NCBI GenBank assembly: GCA_016281925.1
Contig: JAEEJP010000034.1
Coordinates: 1 to 33,664, forward strand
DNA: 33,664 nucleotides
Direction of reading: 5' to 3'
Source: Methanomassiliicoccaceae archaeon
GTDB taxonomy: Archaea > Thermoplasmatota > Thermoplasmata > Methanomassiliicoccales > Methanomethylophilaceae
Part shown: positions 20,480-28,591 of the stretch, piece after piece
How positions within the stretch are numbered: the first letter of the stretch is position 1
How the letters are laid out: each line of letters starts with the position of its first letter
The notes under the pieces: generated by a model
Database searches by the model: none
Told to the model about the DNA's origin: nothing
Seen by the model: the letters and a program-made list of their open reading frames with translations, nothing else
Made by a program: the position numbers and the translations under genes

Positions 20480-22294
20480 TCATTCTTCTCTGGCATTCCC
20501 GCCTTCCGATGAGAGCCCGTCGGAATCGTGGGACTGCATCCCGTACATCCGGACTATCTCGTCGACGGTGGTGGCCTGCTCCGGAGCTTTGTCGTCCCTG
20601 ACGCGCCCCGTGAACCTGGGGAACCTTATCCCCAAGCCGGATCCTTCCTTGATCAGGTCCCTCGCGGCCGTGTGGATGGGGCTGAGCGTGATCTCCGCCG
20701 CGACGACCTCCAGAACCACGGTGGGCTCGAACCAGACGTCCGGGACCATCTCGGCGTCCACGGACCTCGGCATCGTCTCGGATATATCGTCGCCCAGAAG
20801 CCCGGCCATGCCGTCCAGGAACTCGTCGTCGAACCCGGTCCCGAGCTTGCAGACGGTCTCGAACAGGCCTTCCTCCGGATCGAAGGCCGCCATCAGCAGG
20901 GCGCCGTATTTCCCTGCCCTCTTTCCCATGCCGTAGAACGCCCCCACGACGACGAGATCGAAGGAATCGGTGAGCGCCTGCTGGTAATCCTTCTTGTATT
21001 TGATCCATAGGAACCCTCTGGAGCCCGCCCTGTATACGGATTCCGGGGCCAGGGATTTGGCCATGATGCCCTCGCATCTCGCGGACACCGCCGAAGCGAA
21101 GAACCTTTCGCCGTCTTCCGGGCTCTCCACGATCTTCATGGTTGTCATCTGGACCATCCCGCCCAGCGAGAAACCGCTTTCGAGAGCCTTCCTGCGCTCC
21201 GGATACGGCAGCGACGTCATGTCGTTCCCGTCGGCGTACAGGATGTCGAACATGAATATCCGTACCGGGACGTCGCGCACGGCCTCGTCCATCCCGTGCT
21301 TCTTCCTCCTGTGGGTGACGGTCTGGAACGGAAGCATGAAACCGGTTTCCGGGTGTATGGCGACGCATTCGCCCTCAATTATGGCCTCGGCGAAATTGCA
21401 GCGGGTCCTCAGCGACTGGGCGATGTCCGGGAAATTCGGGGTGAGGTCCTCCAGCCTGCGCGAGAACAGCTTGACATTCCCGTCCCTGCTGATATGGGCC
21501 TGGACCCTGATTCCGTCGTACTTGTATTCCATGGCGCACTTCCCGCCCATCTTCTCCACGAGCTCGGAAACGGACGGCAGGCGCTCGGCCAGCATGACCT
21601 TGACCGGGCTTCCGACTCTGACTCCTATTTCCCTTATGGAGTCCATGCCGCCTTCGGCTATCGTCTGGGCCACCAGGCCTATGTCGCAGGTGACGTTGAA
21701 CGCCCTTTCGATTTCCGGGCGCTCCTCCTTGGTGGCGAAAGCCTCTGCCAGAGCATCGAGGATGGTCATATCGCCGGCCCCGACCCTCATCCTCCCGGTG
21801 ACCATCCTGGACAGATATTTGGCTTCGTTCGGAGTGGATTTGGTTATCAGTCCTTTGAAAATCTCGATTTTCTTGTCCTGGGACCTCTTCCCGCTGGCTT
21901 TCTCGATCTGCCCGAGAGACTTCACCACGTCTCCCACCGAAAGCTCGCCTTTCTCAGGGGCAGCATCGAAAGCGAAAAGGTTTGTCTGCTTTTTCTTCCC
22001 CATGAGCGTGACCACGACCTCGCCGGGATCCCCGCTCTTGATCAGCAGCTGCTCCGCCTTCTTCTCATCCGCGAATGTCGCCTCGACTATCGCCTTGAGC
22101 ACCAGCTTATCCGACATCCCCAGGACTGACGGGTAAAAATCAGGGTGGAGTTTGCCCTGGCACAGATACACTATGTCCCGAAGCTCGCTTTTGTCCGCCC
22201 CACGGAAGAATTCCGCCAGAATGGAAGCCATCTCGAGGCGGCTGCCCGTGGATTCGAGCCTGTCGAAGGTTGAAGCGAGATCGGAGTAGAGCAT
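20480..22294 (-). CDS. lig: ATP-dependent DNA ligase
   Basis: A 604-residue replicative ligase of the archaeal/eukaryotic type. The N-terminal DNA-binding domain (1-240) is followed by motif I EYKYDGIR with the AMP-accepting Lys258, motif III (RIFMFDILYADG), motif IV (CEGIMAKSL) and motif V (FLWIKYKKDY), then an OB domain ending in the GIRFPRFTGRVRDDK segment. Length and all nucleotidyltransferase motifs are normal. ATG 22292-22294 is the only good start. The next gene upstream is the Hef-like helicase on the same strand, 122 bases away, so replication and repair functions are clustered. Confidence 0.96.
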   Translation of the reverse strand: MLYSDLASTFDRLESTGSRLEMASILAEFFRGADKSELRDIVYLCQGKLHPDFYPSVLGMSDKLVLKAIVEATFADEKKAEQLLIKSGDPGEVVVTLMGKKKQTNLFAFDAAPEKGELSVGDVVKSLGQIEKASGKRSQDKKIEIFKGLITKSTPNEAKYLSRMVTGRMRVGAGDMTILDALAEAFATKEERPEIERAFNVTCDIGLVAQTIAEGGMDSIREIGVRVGSPVKVMLAERLPSVSELVEKMGGKCAMEYKYDGIRVQAHISRDGNVKLFSRRLEDLTPNFPDIAQSLRTRCNFAEAIIEGECVAIHPETGFMLPFQTVTHRRKKHGMDEAVRDVPVRIFMFDILYADGNDMTSLPYPERRKALESGFSLGGMVQMTTMKIVESPEDGERFFASAVSARCEGIMAKSLAPESVYRAGSRGFLWIKYKKDYQQALTDSFDLVVVGAFYGMGKRAGKYGALLMAAFDPEEGLFETVCKLGTGFDDEFLDGMAGLLGDDISETMPRSVDAEMVPDVWFEPTVVLEVVAAEITLSPIHTAARDLIKEGSGLGIRFPRFTGRVRDDKAPEQATTVDEIVRMYGMQSHDSDGLSSEGGNAREE

Positions 22295-22395
22295 GGCTGA
22301 CAGTATGGCGGAGCCCTATTAACGTTTCACGGAGCCTTCATCGCAGGTACTCCCAGGCACCGGAAGTCGTATGGTCCCCGGTGCTCTGTCTGGTG

Positions 22396-22428
22396 ATACT
22401 ATAGTGCAACATAGAATTATACTATAGT
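22396..22428. repeat. two direct copies of ATACTATAGT around the hef stop
   Basis: ATACTATAGT occurs at 22396-22405 and 22419-22428, 23 bases apart. Each copy contains the 8-base palindrome ACTATAGT. The pair overlaps the end of the hef-like gene and lies about 100 bases before the ligase start. It may be a regulator site or an A/T-rich promoter for lig; the function is unknown. Confidence 0.5.
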
Positions 22429-23994
22429 CTTACCAATCCCATCTCGGAAGTCATCTATCCCGGACTGCTTCCTGCGCGACGAATGGGGAGATGATCTGCT
22501 GAGCTCTTCGCTGAGCTTCTCCAGCCTGCCGCGCATGTCGTCCTCCTTCCTTTTGCTGCTCCTGTCGGAGACCTCGTCCATGGTGCCTCTGGCTATCAGG
22601 ACGTACACTTCCCCGTCGTTCTTCCTGCCTGTGCGTCCGCGCCTCTGGATGGTCCTGATCTCGGACGGCACCGGCTCATAGAATATGACCGCGTTCGTGC
22701 TGGACACGTCCAAACCTTCCTCGCCGACGGACGTGGAGACGACGACGTTGAATTCGCCGGAGCGGAACTTCGTCAGGAGATCTATCTGCTCCTTCTGCTT
22801 CAGGCCCCCGTTGGCCTGCCCCACCAGCTTCCCCACTCTGGCCCCGGGTATCTGGGACAGCTTAGAAACCAGAAGATCGCAGGTATCCCTGTACTGGGAG
22901 AATACGAGGACCTTGCTGCCGGGATTGTCCGCCATTATCATGCTCACCAGAGACATTGCCTTCGAAATCTTCGGATGCTCCGCGTTGGTGTTCTGGGAGA
23001 TCCTCACGACTTCTTTGAACCTGCTGTCGTTCACTATAGTCTTAGCTGCCTTCCCGCCCTTCTCCTGGCAGGATTCGGTCACCAGCTTATCCAGATAAAT
23101 CCTGAGGGCGGTCATGCCCTGGGTCTCAACAAGGGAGATCGCATGCAGAAGCTTGATGCAGACCGCCTGAAGGGAGAGCCCTCTGAACACGGTCATGCTT
23201 CTCTCGCCGTTGGCCGCCCTCTTCTGGAGCCCGGCGCCTATCATAAGCATATGCTTGGTGGACGCCGGCCATCCGCGGTCCATGAGCCCGAGGGACGCCA
23301 GGGAATCCGCGTGCGTATCGAGCATTGACCTGAGTATGCTCGAAATCCTGACCAGATCCGGCGGGAGGTTGACCTCTATCCTGTTTATGTATGTGTCGTA
23401 GACGTACGGGGACACGTCCGGATCGTCGTCCGACCTGATGTCTATCCTCCTGAGATCGAGGTTCCCGCAGACCTCCTTGATCTTCTCATAATCGCTTCCG
23501 GGCGATGCCGTCATGCCTACGGAGCGCATCCCGCTCCAGCAGTGGCCGGCCACGGTCACATACGAATAATTTCCTACCCCGCGGTGGGCTTCGTCATAGA
23601 TTACGAGCGAGAAAGCGTCCAGATTATATTTCCCTGACTCGAGATCGTTGGCTACGCACTGCGGCGTGCTTATTATGACGTCCGAGGACGATACCGTCTC
23701 CGCCCTTTTTTCCGGTTTCATGGTGCCCGTCATTACGGCGACGGAAGTGTCCACCAGCGACTCCGAAAAGAACCTGCTGTGCTGGTCCGCCAGCGGCTTC
23801 GTGGGCGCCAGGATCAGGACCTTGCCTCTGGAGAGAAACTCCGCGGCGACCCTGAGCGCGACCACGGTCTTCCCGAGGCCGGTAGGGAGGATCACCAGGG
23901 TGTTGCACCCGATGCAGCCGTTGACCATGGCGGTCTGGTATTTCCTCTCCTCCACCTTCCCCGGTGCTATGCGCGGATGGGACACGGCATTCAT
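22417..23994 (-). CDS. hef: Hef-like superfamily 2 helicase without nuclease domain
   Basis: A 525-residue DEAH helicase related to Hef/FANCM, which remodels stalled replication forks. Motifs are in order: LPTGLGKT (36-43), TKPLADQH, DEAH (135-138), TASPG, then helicase domain 2 with VLVFSQYRDT, VSTSVGEEGLDV and QRRGRTGR (motif VI). The insert between the two domains (about 200-330) is the Hef DNA-binding region. Euryarchaeal Hef is usually about 750 residues with a C-terminal ERCC4 nuclease and HhH domain; here the protein ends soon after motif VI in a basic tail (SSKRKEDDMRGRLEKLSEEL; SSRRKQSGIDDF). The final segment GIDDF could be a clamp-binding peptide. Starts at ATG 23992-23994 and ends with TAA. 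Confidence 0.92.
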   Translation of the reverse strand: MNAVSHPRIAPGKVEERKYQTAMVNGCIGCNTLVILPTGLGKTVVALRVAAEFLSRGKVLILAPTKPLADQHSRFFSESLVDTSVAVMTGTMKPEKRAETVSSSDVIISTPQCVANDLESGKYNLDAFSLVIYDEAHRGVGNYSYVTVAGHCWSGMRSVGMTASPGSDYEKIKEVCGNLDLRRIDIRSDDDPDVSPYVYDTYINRIEVNLPPDLVRISSILRSMLDTHADSLASLGLMDRGWPASTKHMLMIGAGLQKRAANGERSMTVFRGLSLQAVCIKLLHAISLVETQGMTALRIYLDKLVTESCQEKGGKAAKTIVNDSRFKEVVRISQNTNAEHPKISKAMSLVSMIMADNPGSKVLVFSQYRDTCDLLVSKLSQIPGARVGKLVGQANGGLKQKEQIDLLTKFRSGEFNVVVSTSVGEEGLDVSSTNAVIFYEPVPSEIRTIQRRGRTGRKNDGEVYVLIARGTMDEVSDRSSKRKEDDMRGRLEKLSEELSRSSPHSSRRKQSGIDDFRDGIGKTIV

Positions 23995-24082
23995 GATGGC
24001 ACCATAAAGCGGAGGAAAGACATAACCGTAACGAAAACGGCATATTCCCTCTTAATTGTAAGAAATAGGCGCTACCGAAACG

Positions 24083-24092
24083 TTATTTATAG
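24083..24092 (+). promoter_or_regulatory. TATA box of rpo11
   Basis: TTATTTATAG is centred about 25 bases before the rpo11 ATG at 24112, so the transcript should be nearly leaderless. This is the shared promoter region facing away from the hef-like gene. Confidence 0.65.
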
Positions 24093-24111
24093 GCAGAGTA
24101 TAGGCGAACCC

Positions 24112-24357
24112 ATGCAGACCTACCTCATCGAGGACACCGGCGAAACCGCCGTCATCGGATTCAAGGATGCCAACGTGACCCTTATAACCCCTCTTATCAA
24201 GACGCTTTACGACGACTCCAACGTCGAGATGGTGAGGTATGTGGACAAGCATCCGGAGCTCGAGGACAGGACTCTCTTCGTCCAGGTCAAGAAAGGGAGC
24301 GCCCTGGAAGCCATCAAGAAAGCGTCCCTCGCGATCGCCGATTATTTCAGGCTCTGA
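24112..24357 (+). CDS. rpo11: DNA-directed RNA polymerase subunit Rpo11 (RpoL)
   Basis: An 81-residue subunit that pairs with Rpo3 in the assembly platform of archaeal RNA polymerase. The core ITPLIKTLYDDSNVEMVRYV and the KHPELEDRTLFVQVKKG segment, ending in a C-terminal helix (ALEAIKKASLAIADYF), match Rpo11/Rpb11. Length is normal. ATG 24112 follows the TATA box at the expected distance. The truD gene begins one base after the stop, so they form an operon. Confidence 0.95.
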   Translation: MQTYLIEDTGETAVIGFKDANVTLITPLIKTLYDDSNVEMVRYVDKHPELEDRTLFVQVKKGSALEAIKKASLAIADYFRL

Positions 24358-24358
24358 C

Positions 24359-25678
24359 ATGGGCTACAGAGAATGCCGCACAGCAGAGGCCGGCATCGGG
24401 ATGAGATGCTACCTCTGCGACACCGACGGGACCGGCGGGCATCTGAAGACGGTGCCTGAAGACTTCGTGGTGAGGGAGATCTCGGATCCCCCCAGACAGA
24501 AGGAGGACGGGAAATACACCATAGCGACCGTCACCACCCGCAACTGGGAGACCAACAGGCTGGTGAGGATGCTCTCCCGCTCCATGGGGATATCCCGGGA
24601 AAGGATAGGGTTCGCCGGGACCAAAGACAAAAGGGCCGTGACGACCCAGCTGATGTCTTTCTACGGGAATCCGGACCTCGGGAAAGTCGACCTCAAAGAC
24701 GTCGGGATAAGCGGCGCATACAGGGGCGCCCGCGGGATACAGATAGGCGACCTCATCGGGAACTCCTTCGAGATCACCGTCAGGGACTGCTCCGTGCCGA
24801 TGGACGAGGCGGAAAGCATCATTTCCTCAGACGTCGCGACGATCAAGAAGACCGGCGGATTCCCGAATTATTTCGGGGTGCAGAGGTTCGGGTCGGTGAG
24901 GCCGGTGACCCATCTCGTAGGCGAGAGGCTGGTCCGCGGCGATTTCGAAGGGGCAGTCAGAACCTACGTGTCTTTCACCACCCCTGAAGAGGACCCCGAG
25001 ATCGGAGAGAGAAGAAAAAGCTTCGAAGGCAGGGACGACTGGGGCGCAATGATGAGGGAGATGCCGGAGAACATGTCCTTCGAAAGGATGATGGCCGGCC
25101 ATCTGGCGGAGAATCCCGGCGACTGGACCGGAGCGATAGAGATTCTGCCCACCAACCTCCAGATGATGTTCGTGCATGCCTATCAGTCCTGCCTGTTCAA
25201 TGAGATGCTCAGCAGAAGGATGGAATCGGGGCTGCCGCTTAACATGCCTGCCGAAGGCGACATAATAATCCCTCTGGACTCCAACGGCATACCCCAGCAC
25301 GAGAACCCGATCCTCACGACGCAGAAGAACATCGACCTCGTCGCCAGGCAGGTCCGCGTCGGAAGGGCTTTCGTCACCATCACGCTGTTCGGCCAGGACA
25401 GCATCCTCAGCGAAGGGGAGATGGGTGAGATCGAAAGGAAGGTCATAGGGGAGCAGAAGCTCTCCCAGGAAGACTTCAACATCCCCGAGCTGCCGAGATG
25501 CAGCTCCAAAGGCGCCAGAAGGGAGATTCTGTGCCCGATGAAGGATCTGAAAAGCTCGGTCGGCGAGGACAGCTACACCCTGTCGTTCTCGCTGCCGAAA
25601 GGCAACTACGCGACCTGCCTCCTCAGAGAGTTCATGAAATCCGAGATGAGGGATTACCGAGGCAATACCGTTATATAG
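24359..25678 (+). CDS. truD: tRNA pseudouridine(13) synthase TruD, UAG-ended
   Basis: A 439-residue enzyme of the TruD family that makes pseudouridine 13 in tRNA. The catalytic aspartate is D90 in GFAGTKDKRAVTTQ. Other family parts are KTVPEDFVVREI near residue 30, GGFPNYFGVQRFGSVRP near 163, and the helical TRUD insertion after residue 200. The protein ends MKSEMRDYRGNTVI, where homology to other TruD proteins also ends. The stop is TAG 25676-25678; readthrough would add 12 residues, a second UAG and 4 more residues before a TGA inside the tRNA-Gly gene. So UAG most likely acts as a stop here. It is also part of the TATA box of that tRNA. Confidence 0.94.
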   Translation: MGYRECRTAEAGIGMRCYLCDTDGTGGHLKTVPEDFVVREISDPPRQKEDGKYTIATVTTRNWETNRLVRMLSRSMGISRERIGFAGTKDKRAVTTQLMSFYGNPDLGKVDLKDVGISGAYRGARGIQIGDLIGNSFEITVRDCSVPMDEAESIISSDVATIKKTGGFPNYFGVQRFGSVRPVTHLVGERLVRGDFEGAVRTYVSFTTPEEDPEIGERRKSFEGRDDWGAMMREMPENMSFERMMAGHLAENPGDWTGAIEILPTNLQMMFVHAYQSCLFNEMLSRRMESGLPLNMPAEGDIIIPLDSNGIPQHENPILTTQKNIDLVARQVRVGRAFVTITLFGQDSILSEGEMGEIERKVIGEQKLSQEDFNIPELPRCSSKGARREILCPMKDLKSSVGEDSYTLSFSLPKGNYATCLLREFMKSEMRDYRGNTVI

Positions 25679-25679
25679 A
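25668..25679 (+). promoter_or_regulatory. TATA box of the first tRNA-Gly, overlapping the truD stop
   Basis: CGTTATATAGAG is centred about 29 bases before the tRNA 5' end, a standard archaeal distance. The truD UAG stop is embedded in it, so changing the stop codon would alter the promoter. Confidence 0.65.
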
Positions 25680-25699
25680 GACCCGAAATACAAGGCTCC

Positions 25700-25780
25700 G
25701 AGGCAACTGTGATCTAGCTGGTTAGGATCTGAGCCTTCCAAGCTCATTGCCCGGGTTCGAATCCCGGCGGTTGCACTCAT
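25700..25780 (+). repeat. 81-base direct repeat, copy 1 (contains tRNA-Gly)
   Basis: Bases 25700-25780 are identical to 29220-29300. The repeat includes the full tRNA plus 3 bases before and 5 after. Outside it the two flanks differ at once on the right, and on the left after a few shared bases. The pair encloses the thiamine operon. Confidence 0.9.
25703..25775 (+). tRNA. tRNA-Gly (anticodon TCC), copy 1
   Basis: The acceptor stem GCAACTG pairs with CGGTTGC (one G-U pair), discriminator A; CCA is not encoded. The D arm is ATCT...GGAT. The anticodon stem TGAGC/GCTCA holds loop CTTCCAA with anticodon TCC, reading GGA/GGG. The T arm is CCGGG-TTCGAAT-CCCGG. It is identical to the copy at 29223. 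Confidence 0.96.
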
Positions 25781-25844
25781 TATTATCTGTTCCGCTTCAT
25801 CCGCACAGGAATGCTTATGCCGAAAACGACGATGGCCAGATGCC

Positions 25845-26039
25845 ATGAAAGTCAACGGGGAGAACGAGAGCATCGCCGGGGGAATGACCGTGAAAGAATA
25901 TCTGGACGGCCGCGGATATGACGCGTCGAAGTCGGCCGTCCTGCTCAACGGAAAGGTGGTCCCCCGCGCCGAATTCGGATCCGTCACTCTGAGCGACGGC
26001 GACAGCATGGAGATAGTCAGCTTCGTAGGCGGCGGATGA
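25845..26039 (+). CDS. thiS: sulfur carrier protein ThiS
   Basis: A 64-residue ubiquitin-like protein that carries sulfur as a C-terminal thiocarboxylate for thiazole synthesis. The fold pattern is [20 protein letters not shown], then [16 protein letters not shown], and the end [12 protein letters not shown] with the required terminal Gly-Gly, here three glycines. ATG 25845 is the only start of suitable length. It is the first gene of the thiSFGHE operon and its stop directly abuts the thiF ATG. Confidence 0.93.
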   Translation: MKVNGENESIAGGMTVKEYLDGRGYDASKSAVLLNGKVVPRAEFGSVTLSDGDSMEIVSFVGGG

Positions 26040-26657
26040 ATGGGAATATCCGAAGACATATCGGCCAGGAGCCCTCCGGGCGTCTTCGAAGCTCTGCGCA
26101 GATCCGGCGCCGGGATCGCGGGATGCGGAGGCCTGGGATCCAACATCGCGGTTATGATGGCCCGCTCGGGCATAGGAAGGCTCGTGCTGGCCGATTTCGA
26201 CCGCGTGGAGATCGGCAACCTCAACCGCCAGCGCTACGATCTGGACGACATCGGGAAACCCAAAGCCGAGGCGCTGAAAGAGGCGATCCTCTCCATAGAC
26301 CCCGGAATAACGGTCGAAACATACGATGTCGTCCTCGATCGGAGCAATATCAAGGAAATATTCTCCGGATGCGACATCATCTTCGAGGCTTTCGACTCCC
26401 CGGAAGCCAAATCGATGATTCTGGAGGCGGTCCTGTCGGATATGCCCGGCAAACCTATCATATGCGGGAACGGCATGGGCGGGATATCGGACCCGTCGCT
26501 GATGTCCACGAGAAAGATCGCCGAGAACGCGTATGTCTGCGGCGACGGCGTCAGCGGGATGGATTCCGGCCTGTGCGCCCCCAGGGTCTGCATATGCGCC
26601 GGCCTCATGGCAAACAAAGCGATTCAGATACTCACAGGAAGCGGCAAAAATGTCTGA
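26040..26657 (+). CDS. thiF: ThiS adenylyltransferase ThiF (short form)
   Basis: A 205-residue E1-like enzyme that adenylates the C terminus of ThiS. The nucleotide loop GCGGLGSN is at residues 28-35, followed by LVLADFDRVEIGNLNRQRYD, the adenylation motif with the conserved Asn-Arg-Gln, and CDIIFEAFDSPEAKS. It is shorter than E. coli ThiF and lacks the CxxC zinc pairs at their usual places; the C-terminal part has CGDG and CAPRVCICAGL. This matches the short ThiF type found in clostridial thiamine operons, as I recall it. It overlaps thiG by 8 bases. Confidence 0.9.
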   Translation: MGISEDISARSPPGVFEALRRSGAGIAGCGGLGSNIAVMMARSGIGRLVLADFDRVEIGNLNRQRYDLDDIGKPKAEALKEAILSIDPGITVETYDVVLDRSNIKEIFSGCDIIFEAFDSPEAKSMILEAVLSDMPGKPIICGNGMGGISDPSLMSTRKIAENAYVCGDGVSGMDSGLCAPRVCICAGLMANKAIQILTGSGKNV

Positions 26658-27495
26658 CGACCTAATTATCGGAAAGAAGCGTTTCAGATCGAGGTTCATC
26701 CTCGGCTCCGGGAAATTCTCCCTCGACATTACCGACAAAGTCATCCGCAGCGGGAATGTGGAGATAGCCACCCTCGCGGTGCGCAGGGTCAACAGAGGCG
26801 GCCAGGAGAACGTCCTCGACTACATGCCGAAAGGGGTGACGCTTCTCCCGAACACCTCCGGGGCCAGGAATGCGGAGGAAGCACTGACGATAGCCCGGCT
26901 GGCCAGAGAGCTCGGGTGCGGGGACATGATCAAGATAGAGATCGTCCGCGACACGAGATATCTCCTTCCGGACAACGCGGAGACGGTGAAAGCAGTGAGG
27001 CTTCTGGCGGACGACGGTTTCACGCCGCTGCCTTACATGATGCCGGACCTCACGGCGGCCAGGGACATGGCGGATGCCGGAGCGGCGGCCATAATGCCTC
27101 TGGCGGCGCCCATAGGAAGCAACAGAGGGCTTCTTACCAGGGACTTCATCAGAATGATGGTGGAAGAGATCGACCTTCCGATAATAGTCGATGCCGGCAT
27201 AGGCCGTCCCTCCCAGGCCTGCGAAGCCATGGAGATGGGCTGCGGAGCCGTCATGGCCAACACCGCGATAGCTACCGCGGCGGATGTCCCGGCGATGGCT
27301 TCCGCGTTCAGGATGGCCATCGAAGCCGGGAGAGCCGCATATCTCGCCGGTCTGGGGAGGGTGCTCGAGGACAGAGGGGAAGCGTCGTCGCCTCTCACCG
27401 GATTCCTGGGTGAGCGAGATGGCGTTCAGAGCGCCGACGGACGCATGCGATTACTATCCCCATATGGAGAACATAGGCACCGACATCCTGGATAA
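26650..27495 (+). CDS. thiG: thiazole synthase ThiG
   Basis: A 281-residue TIM-barrel enzyme that joins deoxyxylulose phosphate, the imine from ThiH and sulfur from ThiS into the thiazole phosphate. Family parts are RFILGSGKFS, ATLAVRRVN, LLPNTSGARNAEEA, IKIEIV with the Schiff-base lysine at 95, MPLAAPIGSNRGL and VDAGIGRPSQACEAMEMG. The normal end of ThiG is near ASSPLTGFL (about residue 255); the last 25 residues run on over the start of thiH, giving a 77-base overlap if ATG 27419 is used. It ends with TAA. A bacterial-type gene; most archaea make the thiazole with Thi4. Confidence 0.95.
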   Translation: MSDDLIIGKKRFRSRFILGSGKFSLDITDKVIRSGNVEIATLAVRRVNRGGQENVLDYMPKGVTLLPNTSGARNAEEALTIARLARELGCGDMIKIEIVRDTRYLLPDNAETVKAVRLLADDGFTPLPYMMPDLTAARDMADAGAAAIMPLAAPIGSNRGLLTRDFIRMMVEEIDLPIIVDAGIGRPSQACEAMEMGCGAVMANTAIATAADVPAMASAFRMAIEAGRAAYLAGLGRVLEDRGEASSPLTGFLGERDGVQSADGRMRLLSPYGEHRHRHPG

Positions 27496-28591
27496 GGTTC
27501 TGGAAGCCGGCAGGGCCTGCGACTTCCGGTCTTTCTCGGAGGCGGACGTGCGGAAGGCTCTGGACAGGGAAAGGCTGGGCCCCGCCGACTTCGCCGCCCT
27601 TCTCTCGCCCGCGGCGGAGCCGTTCCTGGAAGACATAGCGAAGAAAGCCAGGAAAGCTACCAGGGACCATTTCGGGAACGCAGTGACCATGTTCACGCCG
27701 CTGTACGCCTCCAACCACTGCGAGAACCGCTGCCAGTACTGCGGGTTCAACGCCGGTAACGACATCGCGAGGGCCCGCCTCACCGAGGCTGAGGTGGAGA
27801 AAGAGATGGACAGCATCGCATCCACCGGCCTGACGGACATATTGCTGCTCACGGGGGAATCGAGAAGATTCTCGGACATGGAATACATAGGGATGTGCGT
27901 CCGGAAAGCCGCGGAACGCTTCTCAAGCGTCGGGCTCGAGATCTATCCGGCAAATACCGAGGACTACAGGCATCTGCATGAATGCGGAGCGGATTACGTG
28001 ACCGTATTCCAGGAGACGTACGACCCGGAAACCTATGCGAAATTCCATCTCGGAGGCCCGAAGAGGGTTATGTCCTACAGATTCAACGCCCAGGAGAGGG
28101 CCATCAGAGGCGGCATGAGAGGCGTGGGATTCGCCGCCCTTCTTGGACTAAGGGACGACTGGAGGAAAGACGCCTATTGCTGCGGGATGCATGCCTACCT
28201 TCTGCAGAGGAAGTATCCCCATGCGGAGATCGCGTTCTCCCTGCCGAGGCTCAGACCCACCAGCTCCCACAGAAGCGACGACGTGAAAGTGTCGGAGAGC
28301 AACCTCCTCCAGGTTGCCATGGCTTACAGGCTCTTCATGCCGTTCGCCTCGGAGACCATCTCTACGAGGGAATCCCCCAGATTCAGGGACGGCATCGTCG
28401 GCATCTGCGCCACGAAGATCTCGGCCGGCTCGTCCGTCGAGATAGGCGGCCACAGCGACGTGAAGAACAAAGGCGACGGCCAGTTCGAGCTGTCGGACAC
28501 CCGCGGCGTGGCCGAGGTCAGAGAAGCCCTGGTGAAAGAGGGGCTGCAGCCGGTTTTCAATGACTACGTGAGATCGGACCGATGGACATAA
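27419..28591 (+). CDS. thiH: 2-iminoacetate synthase ThiH
   Basis: A 390-residue radical SAM enzyme that cleaves tyrosine to dehydroglycine and p-cresol. The cluster motif CxxxCxxC is C101, C105, C108 (NHCENRCQYCGF). Other family parts are LLLTGESR, VTVFQETYDPETY, GFAALLGLRDDW, FSLPRLRPTS and STRESPRFRDG. The length matches E. coli ThiH. ATG 27419 has a GGTGAG ribosome binding site upstream; ATG 27464 would halve the overlap with thiG. The 3' end overlaps thiE by 10 bases. Tyrosine-based ThiH, not glycine oxidase, fits an anaerobe. Confidence 0.95.
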   Translation: MAFRAPTDACDYYPHMENIGTDILDKVLEAGRACDFRSFSEADVRKALDRERLGPADFAALLSPAAEPFLEDIAKKARKATRDHFGNAVTMFTPLYASNHCENRCQYCGFNAGNDIARARLTEAEVEKEMDSIASTGLTDILLLTGESRRFSDMEYIGMCVRKAAERFSSVGLEIYPANTEDYRHLHECGADYVTVFQETYDPETYAKFHLGGPKRVMSYRFNAQERAIRGGMRGVGFAALLGLRDDWRKDAYCCGMHAYLLQRKYPHAEIAFSLPRLRPTSSHRSDDVKVSESNLLQVAMAYRLFMPFASETISTRESPRFRDGIVGICATKISAGSSVEIGGHSDVKNKGDGQFELSDTRGVAEVREALVKEGLQPVFNDYVRSDRWT

